Assembly (NCBI RefSeq): GCF_001528665.1
Contig: NZ_BBYJ01000039.1
Coordinates: 1-64,000 of the forward strand
DNA length: 64,000 nt
Direction: 5' to 3'
From: Microtetraspora malaysiensis
GTDB lineage: Bacteria; Actinomycetota; Actinomycetes; Streptosporangiales; Streptosporangiaceae
The notes under the pieces: model-generated
Database searches by the model: none
What the model saw: the letters and a program-made list of their open reading frames with translations, nothing else
Told to the model about the DNA's origin: nothing
Part shown: piece after piece, positions 1 through 7,939 of the stretch
How positions within the stretch are numbered: the stretch's first letter is position 1
Layout: the number at the start of each line of letters is the position of its first letter
Translations under genes and position numbers: made by a program

Positions 1-105
1 AAGGTCCCGCGCGACGTGCGAGACGGGTTTGCCGGTCTCCTTGACGATGCGCACCGCTCCAGCCCGAAACTCCGGATCAAAGCGGCGCCTCGTGGTACCT
101 GCCAC
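1..105 (-). CDS. IS3-type transposase OrfA, N-terminal fragment (runs off window)
   Basis: Thirty-five codons read leftward from a GTG at 105 to the window edge with no stop. A GAGAGAGG ribosome site precedes the GTG. The start (VAGTTRRRFDPEFRAG, then AVRIVKETGKPVSHVARDL) matches the helix-turn-helix N-terminus of OrfA transposases of the IS3 family, which bind the element ends before OrfAB acts. The rest lies outside the window, so whether it is intact cannot be judged. It sits just outside the first attachment-like repeat at 190. Confidence 0.6.
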   Translation of the reverse strand, partial: MAGTTRRRFDPEFRAGAVRIVKETGKPVSHVARDL

Positions 106-189
106 GACCAAACCTCTCTCGGTTCGGTCTCCACGCTAAGAGGGGAAGCTCAGGGGTCATCCCCTCCTGGATCTCCCATGGTCGAGAAC

Positions 190-318
190 GCGCTGTCAGC
201 TTGGGAACTGCATGGATCAAGGACCGTACGGACGCTGACCTGCGCGTGGAGCCGGTCATGAGTGACCGTGGTTGCCCCCTCGTCACCCTGCCTAATGGCA
301 CGTTAATGGCACGGTGAT
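190..318 (+). repeat. Attachment-like left end 1 (tRNA-Gly core remnant plus arm)
   Basis: Positions 190-207 repeat tRNA-Gly positions 10441-10458 exactly (18 bp). The following arm contains a CGGTCA-tgag-TGACCG hairpin and ends in two TAATGGCAC repeats (about 293-311). The same arm recurs after the cores at 2241 and 3946, and the doubled TAATGGCAC recurs next to the integrase at 10321. Best read as the left attachment site of an old integrated unit; the TAATGGCAC pairs look like integrase arm-binding sites (inference). Confidence 0.6.
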
Positions 319-350
319 CGCGGCGGGATTGGAGGTGGGACGCTTCTTGG

Positions 351-755
351 ATGGATCCCTCGGAGTTTGCCGCTGTGAAGCAGCAGGTGATGGGCGAGTC
401 GTTCCCCAGCTCTGGGGCCGACCTCGACGGCATGGCGATGGACTTTGATGCTTATCTCTGGCAGTCGCCATTGATCACGGAGGTGTCGGTTCGCCGTACC
501 GGCGATACGAACAACCTGATCGCGGCTACGTGCTGGACCGTGCCAGAGGTTTCGACTGTGGAGATCGCGGCAGAGCTCGAACGGATCTGGTTGCGGGATC
601 TCAGCTACTGGCACTTCGAGGTTCACATGATTACTGCGGACGAGCGGGGAGTCCGCCTTGATGCGGTGACGCAGGTCGCTCCGGACGGTTTTTACGTCAC
701 GGCCGACATTGTCACCGAGGTCGCGGGGCCGACTGCGGGAGGCGTAACAGGGTGA
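351..755 (+). CDS. Hypothetical protein, 134 aa
   Basis: Soluble, acidic-to-neutral protein of 134 residues with no signal peptide or membrane segment and no motif I recognise. A GGAGGTGGG ribosome-site-like run lies upstream at a rather long spacing from the ATG. It is the first gene inside unit 1 of the tRNA-Gly array, ahead of the AraC/MDMPI pair, so it is probably cargo. Coding is supported by length and sensible composition only. Confidence 0.5.
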   Translation: MDPSEFAAVKQQVMGESFPSSGADLDGMAMDFDAYLWQSPLITEVSVRRTGDTNNLIAATCWTVPEVSTVEIAAELERIWLRDLSYWHFEVHMITADERGVRLDAVTQVAPDGFYVTADIVTEVAGPTAGGVTG

Positions 756-778
756 TCATTTTCGACGGAACGCTGGGA

Positions 779-1606
779 TCAGCCCTGGCTTCTGAGCCGG
801 GCGTAGGCCGCGGGAGGCATGCCAACTGCGGCGGTGAAGTCGCGGGTCAGGTGGGCTTGATCGGTGTAGCCAAGCTCGGCGGCCAGCGTGGCGAGGTCGA
901 GGCCCTGGTAAACCCGCTCCGCGGCCTCGTGCAGGCGGAAGCGGCGGATCACCCACTTGGGGCCGATGCCGACATAGTCCCGGAACAGCCGCTGCAACGA
1001 GCGCACCGACCGCCCCGATCTGGCGGCCAGCTCGTCGACCCTGGTCACGGACACGTCGTTCTCCACCATCGCCGCCAATGCCGCAACCTCTTCCGTTAGC
1101 GGATCCTGATGTGGCCCCAGACTCAGTAGGAACGTCTCGGTGAGCGCGATGGCGGCCTGGGCGTCGGGCTCGGCCAGGACTTGCTCGACCAGGGTCGCGC
1201 CGGCTGCGCCGTACATCTCGCTGATCTCCACGAACCGGCCGGTCAGCTGGGATACCGGACCGCCGAGGAACGGCCGGAAGCCACCCGGGCGGAAGCGTGT
1301 GCCGAGCACGCGGCCGTTGCCCCGCATCGTGTAGGAGAACCCGCCCTTGATCACTCCCGCGATCCGGCGGAAGTTCTGGGTGATCGTCATGTTCACGGTG
1401 GGGTGCGAGACGATGCGCTGTTCGTACGGCTCGGCGAGATCGGTCCACGTGACGACCCAGAAATGCTCCACGTACGCCGCAATCTCGGGCGCTGGCGCCT
1501 GCCGGACGAAATTGAACGCGTTGAGCCCCGCGTACGGGTTGACCCAGCCGCGCTGTCGCGTTTCTACAAGCCGCCCTTCGGGCAGGCGAGGCACGCTGGT
1601 CGCCAT
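779..1606 (-). CDS. AraC-family transcriptional regulator
   Basis: About 275 residues from the ATG at 1604-1606. The N-terminal part is a sensor region containing PYAGLNAFNF and RFRPGGFRPFLG. The C-terminal 90 residues are the double helix-turn-helix of the AraC/XylS family, with VDELAARSGRSVRSLQRLF and LAAELGYTDQAHLTRDF. Its start codon overlaps on the opposite strand with the ATG of the divergent MDMPI gene, so one of the two starts may be misplaced; the open frame continues upstream to 1777, but that stretch is antisense to the neighbour. It probably regulates that neighbour. Cargo of unit 1. Confidence 0.85.
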   Translation of the reverse strand: MATSVPRLPEGRLVETRQRGWVNPYAGLNAFNFVRQAPAPEIAAYVEHFWVVTWTDLAEPYEQRIVSHPTVNMTITQNFRRIAGVIKGGFSYTMRGNGRVLGTRFRPGGFRPFLGGPVSQLTGRFVEISEMYGAAGATLVEQVLAEPDAQAAIALTETFLLSLGPHQDPLTEEVAALAAMVENDVSVTRVDELAARSGRSVRSLQRLFRDYVGIGPKWVIRRFRLHEAAERVYQGLDLATLAAELGYTDQAHLTRDFTAAVGMPPAAYARLRSQG

Positions 1607-2147
1607 GGAAGACATGATGCCGCTGATGACGCGCGCCACCGAACGGACCGCGAGATTGGTGCGTGCGGTGCGGCAGGAGCAGCTCGGGTTCTCGACGCCA
1701 TGCGCGAAGTTCGACGTCAAGGACCTGATCAACCATCTCGAATGGGTGGCGGAGATGTTCGAGTCGTTGGCTCGCAAGGGGCCGAGCGTTGAGCAGGGGC
1801 CTTACGCGGGCGACTTTCCCGAGCGAGCGGAGGGCATGCTGGCCGCCTGGTCGCGACCCGAGGCATGGGAGGGAACCAGCCCCGCCATGGGACTGCCGAT
1901 GACCGCGCTGGGCCACATGTACCTCGTCGATATGGTCGTGCATGGTTGGGACCTGGCCAGAGCCACCGGTCAGGAGTACGAGCCGGACCCCGATGCCGTC
2001 TCGCGGGTGCTGCACTTCACTGACCAGATGGTGGAGATGGGCAGGCAACGCGGTGTCTTCGGGCCGCCCGTGGCAGTGCCGGACGACGCCCCACTGTTCG
2101 ACCGCCTGCTCGGCGTCATCGGTCGGGATCCAGCCTGGACAGCGTGA
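1605..2147 (+). CDS. TIGR03086-like / maleylpyruvate isomerase N-terminal (DinB-fold) protein
   Basis: About 180 residues. The four-helix DinB/MDMPI fold is suggested by LVRAVRQEQLGFSTPC, the first metal histidine in DLINHLEWVAEMF, and DMVVHGWDLARATG, where His and Asp complete the usual metal site. Family members are thiol-dependent, often mycothiol-dependent, transferases or isomerases; the substrate is unknown. The ATG at 1605 is taken, but a GGAAG site at 1608 would favour the in-frame ATG at 1614 or 1617. Divergent from the AraC regulator. Confidence 0.8.
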   Translation: MEDMMPLMTRATERTARLVRAVRQEQLGFSTPCAKFDVKDLINHLEWVAEMFESLARKGPSVEQGPYAGDFPERAEGMLAAWSRPEAWEGTSPAMGLPMTALGHMYLVDMVVHGWDLARATGQEYEPDPDAVSRVLHFTDQMVEMGRQRGVFGPPVAVPDDAPLFDRLLGVIGRDPAWTA

Positions 2148-2240
2148 TCTGCTCCAGCCCTATTAAGACGTCGTCCAGTGGGGCGGGGTTGGTGTGTGCC
2201 GTCCTTGATCGACGAGCGGCCGGGGTTGCGTCCCAAGACG

Positions 2241-2392
2241 GCGGGTGACGGGAATCGAACCCGCACTGTCAGCTTGGGAATCGCATGGATCACGGCCCGT
2301 ACGGGCACTGACCTGGGCGTGGGGCCGGTCAGGAGTGACCGTAGCTGACCCTTCCTCACTCTGGTTAATGGCCCTCTAATGGTCCGGCGATC
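2241..2392 (+). repeat. Attachment-like left end 2 (40-bp tRNA-Gly 3' copy plus arm)
   Basis: Positions 2241-2280 match tRNA-Gly positions 10419-10458 at 39 of 40 bases, from the acceptor end through the TPsiC arm to the anticodon loop. This is the size and location expected of a tyrosine-integrase core site. The arm that follows carries the CGGTCA/TGACCG hairpin and two diverged TAATGG repeats at about 2370-2385. It is the best-preserved of the three left ends and marks the boundary between unit 1 and unit 2. Confidence 0.75.
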
Positions 2393-2403
2393 AGGGTCAC
2401 GGG

Positions 2404-2622
2404 TTACCGGCGGAGGCGCGCGCGATCCGTCCCCTGGTCCACCGAGAGATGACCTATGTCGCGTGCGGGGCAGCGATGCCCGCCGTAGAAAGGCACTCGC
2501 TCGTCCTTCTCGTTGTCAATCTTCTCTATCAGGAACGAGTCGCGTCGCCACGGCTTGTGGGTGATGTTGACGGTCCATTTCTCGTAGTACCACTCGGTGT
2601 CGTGTCCGGTAGCGTGGCGCCG
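2404..2622 (-). pseudogene. Possible remnant of an unknown gene
   Basis: Reading leftward from about 2622 to a TAA at 2404-2406 there is an open frame of about 70 codons containing DTEWYYEKWTVNITHK and ERVPFYGGHRCPARD, which looks protein-like. A stop lies just upstream and there is no ATG or GTG start, so if it is coding it is a 3' remnant. A short open frame of 60 codons on the other strand (2449-2631) has no recognisable content. This stretch otherwise holds nothing I can name. Confidence 0.2.
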
Positions 2623-2700
2623 CCGAGGTGATCATCCATTGATCCCGATGGTGCGGAAAGATTGGCGATACGTAGGTTCCGGCTACAGGATGATCTACTT

Positions 2701-3756
2701 ATGCGATGGATGGCAGTGCCTCTCGCGGCAATGATCGCAGCTCTGTGCTGGGGTGTCTGGGTGATGCTGGCCGACTCGTGCCCGCCCGAGGCCTGTGACA
2801 GCGGTGAAACGGTTCCGCTCAGTGTTCCCCTTCCCGTGGACTTCGCTCGCTGGACTATCTCCCACCACCGTCCCGTCGAGCTTCCCAAGGGTGCGCCCGA
2901 CTCACCCGACATCGTGAAGAGGTTTGCCCGCGATGATATTTGGGTGTTCAGCGTGAGCCACGGCGGCCTGAAAGCGGCGCGCTGGGATGGGAAGCGCTGG
3001 CTGAAATCGACCCCGCCGCTTCCAGAAGATCTCCAAATCGAGGACGTCGCCGGCACGGACTCTGATGACATCTGGATCTCGGGGTGGAGCACGCGGCTCG
3101 GGGCTCCGGGCGATCAAACCAGTCCGGACGGGACGCTTGTGCACTGGGACGGCGACCGATGGGAGCGCATCCCGGTCGCTGCGAATACGATCAACCTCGC
3201 CGCGGTAGCGAGAAACGACGTTTGGGCGCTGTTCGACGGAGAGATCATGCACTGGGACGGGCGTACGTGGACCCCAGCCTCCACGCCTGAAGTTCCGATG
3301 CCCGACTCCCTCGACGGCGAAGGCCCTGGAAGCCTGCTGACCGACATCACCGCGCTTGCCGCGGACGACGTGTGGGCTGTCGGAGCTGTCGCCACCTACT
3401 TCTGCTGCGACCAGCGGGTCTATCACCGTGATGTCGTGATGCACTGGAACGGTCACGTCTGGAATCTTTTCGACCTCGGGCTTCGCGGCCTCGACCTCCG
3501 TCAAGCGATCCCGGACGGACATGGCGGCGTATGGATAGCCACATGGCATGACGGCGAACCCTGGGCACCTATCATGATCCATTACCGCGGTGGGCGCTGG
3601 AGCAAGAGCACGCTCCCACGGCCGAACAACTCCCAGAGAGTGCAAGCCACCGAGATCAAGCTCACGGACACAGGAAAGGTCCTGGTAACCGGCATCGCCT
3701 ACACCGACACCGACACCGATCTTCCAACGACCGTGGAATACAGCCTTTCCACATAG
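2701..3756 (+). CDS. Membrane-anchored beta-propeller-like repeat protein
   Basis: About 351 residues. Residues 3-22 form a hydrophobic signal/anchor helix, followed by Cys-containing PPEACDSG. The extracytoplasmic part repeats a pattern of Asp-(Ile/Val)-Trp plus a WDG/WNG..W block (DDIWVFS, DDIWISGW, NDVWALF, DDVWAVGA; HWDGDRWERI, HWDGRTWTPA, HWNGHVWNL), typical of short propeller-blade repeats. No enzymatic residues seen. A TTG start at 2662 would add 13 residues, but the ATG places the hydrophobic helix at the N-terminus. It is the only clear gene of unit 2 in the array, so a surface-exposed cargo product. Confidence 0.7.
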   Translation: MRWMAVPLAAMIAALCWGVWVMLADSCPPEACDSGETVPLSVPLPVDFARWTISHHRPVELPKGAPDSPDIVKRFARDDIWVFSVSHGGLKAARWDGKRWLKSTPPLPEDLQIEDVAGTDSDDIWISGWSTRLGAPGDQTSPDGTLVHWDGDRWERIPVAANTINLAAVARNDVWALFDGEIMHWDGRTWTPASTPEVPMPDSLDGEGPGSLLTDITALAADDVWAVGAVATYFCCDQRVYHRDVVMHWNGHVWNLFDLGLRGLDLRQAIPDGHGGVWIATWHDGEPWAPIMIHYRGGRWSKSTLPRPNNSQRVQATEIKLTDTGKVLVTGIAYTDTDTDLPTTVEYSLST

Positions 3757-3945
3757 CCTCGGGGCGCTTCCTTCACAAGGACATTCGCTGCTCAGGTGGG
3801 AGCAAATTTCTCGAGCAGCCTGCGGATTAAAGAAATCGATTCGATCGAGGTCCGAGACTCTGACCTGCGGGTGCGGTGTCCGTAGACGTTCGCCGAGTTC
3901 CGTCCTCGTCCGCTCACTTGGCTGTACTCGCGGCTGCACAGCCAA

Positions 3946-4076
3946 GGCACTATCAGCTTGGGAATTGCATGGATCACGACTCGTAGGACCACTGACCTGC
4001 GGTTGGCGCCGGTCATGAGTGACCGTGGGTGCCCCGTCGTTACCCTCCTTAATGGCGCGCTAATGGCACGACGATC
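3946..4076 (+). repeat. Attachment-like left end 3 (diverged core plus arm)
   Basis: The core at 3946-3964 (cactatcagcttgggaa) is a diverged copy of the tRNA-Gly segment at 10442-10458. The arm matches those at 190 and 2241, including GCATGGATCACG, the CGGTCA-tgag-TGACCG hairpin, and the doubled repeat TTAATGGCG/CTAATGGCA at about 4049-4068. It marks the start of unit 3, which runs to the tRNA gene. Confidence 0.65.
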
Positions 4077-4465
4077 AATCTGTGACCTGGCCTTACCGCG
4101 CGGCGCCTTCCCCAACCGGTGTGACCTTCAGCATGAGCTCAGGTGGATCACGGGCCGCGCGCTGGTCGGTCAGTACCGACAAGCGCGGCGATCACGAGGA
4201 ACAGGACGACCCCCCTCGAAGGATCCGTTCGTCTCGCGAGACTGCATCACGTGCGCGCCGAGAATTCATCCGTGTGAAGGACCAGCGTCCGCGTCCGGCA
4301 GTCGGACTACTACCAGGTGGGCGCCGACATCGCCCTCACCCTCGCCAGTCGAAACGGGTGTATCGTGGCAGATGTGACTATATGCAACATCAGATGTGCT
4401 GAGCGTTACATCGCCTGGTGTGTCGGCATGACAGCAGCGGATACTCCTGTTCGTCGCCAAATCAC
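4077..4465. other. Non-coding stretch ahead of carbonic anhydrase
   Basis: About 390 bases with no convincing gene on either strand. Short open frames exist but none has a recognisable product or good start. The carbonic anhydrase promoter should lie in its right part, where the sequence becomes AT-richer (about 4360-4410), but I cannot place boxes with confidence. Confidence 0.4.
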
Positions 4466-5173
4466 ATGATCAACCGGCGAGCCCTCCTGCGCGCCGGCAT
4501 CGTCGCCGGAGGCCTCCTGACCGGTGCGGTATCCGCGGGCACCGCCGTATTCGCCCGCACCGCTCAGCCGTCGAACGGGACCGCGCCGGACCAGCGTCCC
4601 GCCACCCCCGACCAGGCGTGGGCGACCCTGCGCGAGGGCAACCGCCGCTGGGTGGACGGCACCGCCACCCACCCGCACCAGGACGCCGATCGCCGCAGGG
4701 AGGTGGCGCAGAAGCAGAACCCGTTCGCGGTCGTATTCTCGTGCATCGACTCGCGGGTCCCCCCCGAGCTAGTCTTCGACACCGGGCTGGGCGACCTGTT
4801 CGTGATACGGACCGCCGCGCAGACCATTGACCCGCTGGTGACAGGTGCCGCCGAGTACGGCCCAGCCGAAATCGGCACCCCGCTCGTCGTCGTGCTCGGC
4901 CATCAGCGCTGCGGGGCTGTCACGGCCGCCGCAGAATCGCTGCACGAGCACAAGAAGCTGCCTGGCGAGCTGAGCACGATCGCTATCGTCCTGCGTTCGG
5001 CCTTCACGCGTTCGGGCGGCGACGTCGACAAGATGATCCGCATCAACACCGTCGACGTGGTGAACCAGCTCAAGAAGGACAAGCTCTTCGCTCCTCGCAT
5101 CGCCAAGGGCGAGCTCAACGTCATCGGCGCGTACTACTCGATCGACACCGGTACAGTCACCCGCCTTGTCTGA
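4466..5173 (+). CDS. Tat-exported beta-class carbonic anhydrase
   Basis: 235 residues from the ATG at 4466, chosen because it puts a twin-arginine signal (NRRALLRAG plus hydrophobic AGGLLTGAVSAGTAVF) at the N-terminus. The mature part has the beta-carbonic anhydrase zinc site: Cys and Asp-Arg in SCIDSRVPPEL, and His-x2-Cys in GHQRCGAV. It hydrates CO2 to bicarbonate, here outside the membrane. Secreted Tat-dependent members are a known minority of the family. It is followed at once by a truncated integrase, so it is cargo at the right end of an old integrated element. Confidence 0.9.
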   Translation: MINRRALLRAGIVAGGLLTGAVSAGTAVFARTAQPSNGTAPDQRPATPDQAWATLREGNRRWVDGTATHPHQDADRRREVAQKQNPFAVVFSCIDSRVPPELVFDTGLGDLFVIRTAAQTIDPLVTGAAEYGPAEIGTPLVVVLGHQRCGAVTAAAESLHEHKKLPGELSTIAIVLRSAFTRSGGDVDKMIRINTVDVVNQLKKDKLFAPRIAKGELNVIGAYYSIDTGTVTRLV

Positions 5174-5220
5174 CCCGGCGGAAATAGAACCTTGCTCGGC
5201 GAAAGGAGGGTGCTCGCCGC

Positions 5221-5430
5221 GACCTTCGTCACACCGGCAACATGCTGGCCGCCACGTCCGGCGCGGGGCTCAAGGACTTGATGGCCCGGATGGGGCAGGT
5301 CCGGGCGGCCATGATCTACCAGCACGCCGTAAGCGGGGCGGACAAGGCGATCACGGATGCGATCGACAAGAACATCGGCCGCGCAAGGGACGAGGGCGAG
5401 GACGGCTCGGCGGGCGGGCTCGTCCCGTGG
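5221..5430 (+). pseudogene. Tyrosine integrase, C-terminal remnant lacking a catalytic His
   Basis: Codons from 5221 match the last 75 or so codons of the integrase ending at 10314: DLRHTGNMLAA, GLKDLMARMG, RAAMIYQHAV, GADKAITDAI. Everything upstream of DLRHTG is missing. Relative to the longer copy, MGHDNVRAA has become MGQVRAA, a two-codon loss that removes the second catalytic histidine. The stop codon is also lost, so the frame reads on to 5712. It is non-functional. Confidence 0.85.
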
Positions 5431-5453
5431 GCCAATTGCACGCCAATTGCACG
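5431..5453 (+). repeat. Arm-type direct repeat after integrase remnant
   Basis: Two CCAATTGCACG units in tandem occupy the same place relative to the remnant as the TAATGGCACG pair does after the integrase at 10321, and the following GAAGATCGA is shared. This supports reading the stretch as a diverged right end of an integrated element. No tRNA-derived core follows it, so that end is broken. Confidence 0.55.
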
Positions 5454-5657
5454 GAAGATCGAGAAGGCTGCCAGAAATGACCTCCGAGCACTTCTCGCCG
5501 AGGGAAAATCAATATGGGCGGTCACCGACACCCGCGACGCCTTGATACTCCGCCAGGATCGGACCGTAACGGAGGCAGCTCACAGTGCTTCTGTGGCAGC
5601 CCGTACCGCCCTGCGAGACACGGCAGCTTCGCGCCTTGAAAGTGCATGGCACGCCGC

Positions 5658-6002
5658 CTACGCACTTAACTCCGCTCGTGCGTGGTACTGGTGCGCACCC
5701 ACTTCGTCCTGACTAGCAGAAATGTGGAGCGTAGCGTCGATCCAATCCAGGAGTATGTTTTCCGGCAGCAGACTGACCGTTTCTAAGTAGCCCATGCCCC
5801 ACATGCCGTCGTCGAATTCGACATGCTGGAAGCGTGCGAAAAGGCGGCCACGTACTGTCTCTGACTTCAACAGGCGTTGTAGCCACATCCTTAGAGGATC
5901 CTTCAGCCATGGTGGAACGCCTTCATGCAGATCAAGGTCTGCAGGAATTCCTGCTGCACGATCGCTGAGCGGTCGCCAGGGTTCGGAAGTCTGCTCCGTC
6001 AT
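5658..6002 (-). CDS. Hypothetical protein, probably truncated at its 3' end
   Basis: About 114 residues from the ATG at 6000-6002. It starts MTEQTSEPWRPLSDRAAG and continues DLHEGVPPWLKDPLRMWLQ, wording I associate with N-terminal domains of larger uncharacterised, sometimes defence-related, proteins; I cannot name the family. The C-terminus (SQDEVGAHQYHARAELSA) looks like read-through into unrelated sequence, and it abuts the integrase remnant. Likely a 5' fragment of a once longer gene. No clear ribosome site precedes the ATG. Confidence 0.4.
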   Translation of the reverse strand: MTEQTSEPWRPLSDRAAGIPADLDLHEGVPPWLKDPLRMWLQRLLKSETVRGRLFARFQHVEFDDGMWGMGYLETVSLLPENILLDWIDATLHISASQDEVGAHQYHARAELSA

Positions 6003-6599
6003 AGCCGTTACGCTATACCCCGCCTGGGTCCGGAGTTCAGCCCATTTAGCTGCCACCTTGGTACCCAGATGGCACAAGGGGAGACAGTACGGCCATCACG
6101 CCATCTGCGTTGGTCTACAAAGAGCGATCCACATCAGCATAAGCGCTGGCATGGCCGGTCACTCGAGTCAGCGAGTTCGTTGCGGTACGGCATGGCGGGC
6201 GTGCGGCGGGCGGCCCGAGTCGCCGTCGGCCGGGACCGGCCCCCAGGCCGCATGCCCGGCCGGCGAGCGGGCGTAGGGCCGCGAGGCGGCGCGGAGCGCC
6301 GCCCTTGATCTCTATGAGGACAATTCGGCAGACAACATGTACGGTCCATTGTCCTGTCCCGGGACATGCTTGACACATCAGTCCCATCAGTCCCAGGACA
6401 TGTTTGACAGGTGTCCGGTGTCGGCCGATCTTTCGTGCGTCGTTTGCGGGTGGCGCGCTGTAGCGATGCTGGTCAGGTGGATCTGATGGGCCGACCGGTC
6501 GCGGTGAGGCACTCGTTCATTGGGTTGTTGCGGTTCGCTGAGGGCTTGCCGTTGCTGGTAGGCCCACTTGGCCTCCTGGCCTAATCCAGGCAAGTCCGC
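6003..6599. other. Gene-poor stretch with possible insertion-sequence scars
   Basis: About 600 bases with no supported gene. The middle (6180-6300) is very GC-rich. Between 6361 and 6410 there are two near-identical 16-mers (GGGACATGCTTGACAC and AGGACATGTTTGACAG) and a tandem TCAGTCCCA pair. These resemble the termini of IS481-family elements, so this may be debris left by such an element. No transposase remnant could be confirmed. Confidence 0.35.
6361..6410. repeat. Direct repeats resembling IS481-type ends
   Basis: Sixteen-base copies at 6361-6376 and 6395-6410 differ at three positions and are separated by the tandem 9-mer TCAGTCCCA at 6378-6395. GGACATGTTTGACA-like ends are familiar from IS481 elements of actinomycetes (knowledge, not checked). 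The same orientation of both copies suggests two successive end scars rather than one complete element. Confidence 0.35.
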
Positions 6600-7259
6600 C
6601 TACAGCACGCGCAAAGCCTGGTCGACGTCACGCTCACGCCTGGCGAGCGCATGTAGCACAGCCTGATCGCCGTGCCGGTCACGGGCAGCTGCGACAAGGA
6701 CATCGACCGCGATGGCGAGCGTGGCCTCGGGTGTCTGGCAGTGAACGCCCACGCTCAGGGCCAAGTCGTCGAGGTGCACTGCCAATTCGACGCATCGGGT
6801 TTGGAGGTAGCCGTCGAGCAGCATTTCCTCTCCCGGTCGGTGGAGGATGGCCACTCGCCGACCGGCTGGCTCCTGGCCCAGCCGTTGTGCCAGCCTTTGC
6901 CATGCAGCGCGCGCCTGCGCAGCCACGACGGCGGGGCCGGCGGCTGCCGTCTCCTCGCTCCGCGCGCGTACGCCGACGTTGAGTGCGGAGTCCGGCAAAG
7001 ACGTGTCGACGAGCCGCGCGTAGTAGCGCACCGGTGAGACTGGCTCCGCGCCGAGTATCGCGCCGTCGATAAACCATTCGACCTGCAGGACGCTGCGCGC
7101 AAGGTGACCAGCCAGTCCACCTACCGTCATCCCCGGCAGCACTGATTCCTTCTCCCAGCAACGCGCCACCTCTGCCGTGGCCAGCAGGTGCACAGCCTGC
7201 TCGGCGCCCAGCAGATATGCCTTTCGTATCTCCTTGGTCATACGAGGCATCTTGCTCAC
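6600..7259 (-). CDS. Maleylpyruvate isomerase N-terminal (DinB-fold) protein
   Basis: About 219 residues from a GTG at 7257-7259; in-frame ATG codons at 7250 and 7241 are possible. The MDMPI/DinB pattern is visible: an N-terminal helix AYLLGAEQAVHLLATAEVA, VGGLAGHLARSVLQVEWFI with the first histidine, and CVELAVHLDDLALSVG with the later His and Asp. Members are often mycothiol-dependent; the substrate is unknown. Second such protein in the array, not closely similar to the one at 1605. Confidence 0.75.
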   Translation of the reverse strand: MSKMPRMTKEIRKAYLLGAEQAVHLLATAEVARCWEKESVLPGMTVGGLAGHLARSVLQVEWFIDGAILGAEPVSPVRYYARLVDTSLPDSALNVGVRARSEETAAAGPAVVAAQARAAWQRLAQRLGQEPAGRRVAILHRPGEEMLLDGYLQTRCVELAVHLDDLALSVGVHCQTPEATLAIAVDVLVAAARDRHGDQAVLHALARRERDVDQALRVL

Positions 7260-7474
7260 ACCAAGATAGCCACGACCGAGACGTCCGCATGGTGGAACGG
7301 TTCACGCCCGACCTGGCACACGCCTGCTACTCTCCCCGAAACTGGCCTCTCGCCAGCGGACATACCAAGCCCTGCTGGAGTACTTATGGGTTGCCGCCCA
7401 GGGGTGCAATGTGGTGGGGTCATGATTTTGGATTCATCGCCGCAGCCCGATCGATTCGATGGAAGGATTCCTGC

Positions 7475-7870
7475 ATGCCAACCGCCCTCGTCGAGGTACG
7501 CCGCCAATACTCCGAGGCGGAAGAAGTGGCCATTATCGACGCGATTCATGGCGCACTTGTGGCCGCGTTCCTCATCCCGGCCGAGGACAAGAGTGTGCGC
7601 CTCATGGTGCACGAGCCGCACAGGTTCGCCTGTTCGCCTAGCCGGACGAAGCCCGAATTCTCGACGCTCGTGTCCATTGACTGCTTCACAGGTCGGTCTG
7701 TGCAGGCCAAGCGGAAACTGTACGGGGAGATCGTCGATCGGCTGGCGGCACTCGGCATTCCACGGGACCACGTCACGATCACCCTCCGGGAGTTCCCCAC
7801 GGAGAACTGGGGGATTGGGGGAGGGCAAGCAGCCTGTGACATCGACTTGGGCTTCAACGTGAACGTGTGA
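7475..7870 (+). CDS. Tautomerase-superfamily protein
   Basis: 131 residues. The chosen ATG at 7475 has a GGAAGG site eight bases upstream and gives Met-Pro at the N-terminus, so processing would expose the catalytic Pro-1 of the 4-oxalocrotonate tautomerase superfamily. The length and the two similar halves (about 2-65 and 66-131) suit the double-length members such as malonate-semialdehyde decarboxylase or MIF-like proteins. The C-terminal ENWGIGGGQAACDIDL follows the family pattern. Substrate unknown. Interrupted downstream by the IS256 insertion. Confidence 0.7.
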   Translation: MPTALVEVRRQYSEAEEVAIIDAIHGALVAAFLIPAEDKSVRLMVHEPHRFACSPSRTKPEFSTLVSIDCFTGRSVQAKRKLYGEIVDRLAALGIPRDHVTITLREFPTENWGIGGGQAACDIDLGFNVNV

Positions 7871-7939
7871 CGAGTCAACGCGCACCCGGAAGGTATCCAC
7901 GCCGTCAAGGCAAAAACAACGCCGATCGACACTAGCCTT

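Noticed and set aside
16-261. Open frame across the first attachment-like repeat
   Set aside because: It overlaps the OrfA start and the repeat; composition and position show it is not a gene.
3918-3945. TTGGCTGT/ACAGCCAA inverted repeat next to left end 3
   Set aside because: Could be a terminator or part of a core, but the arms are short, the loop is long and it is absent from the other two left ends.
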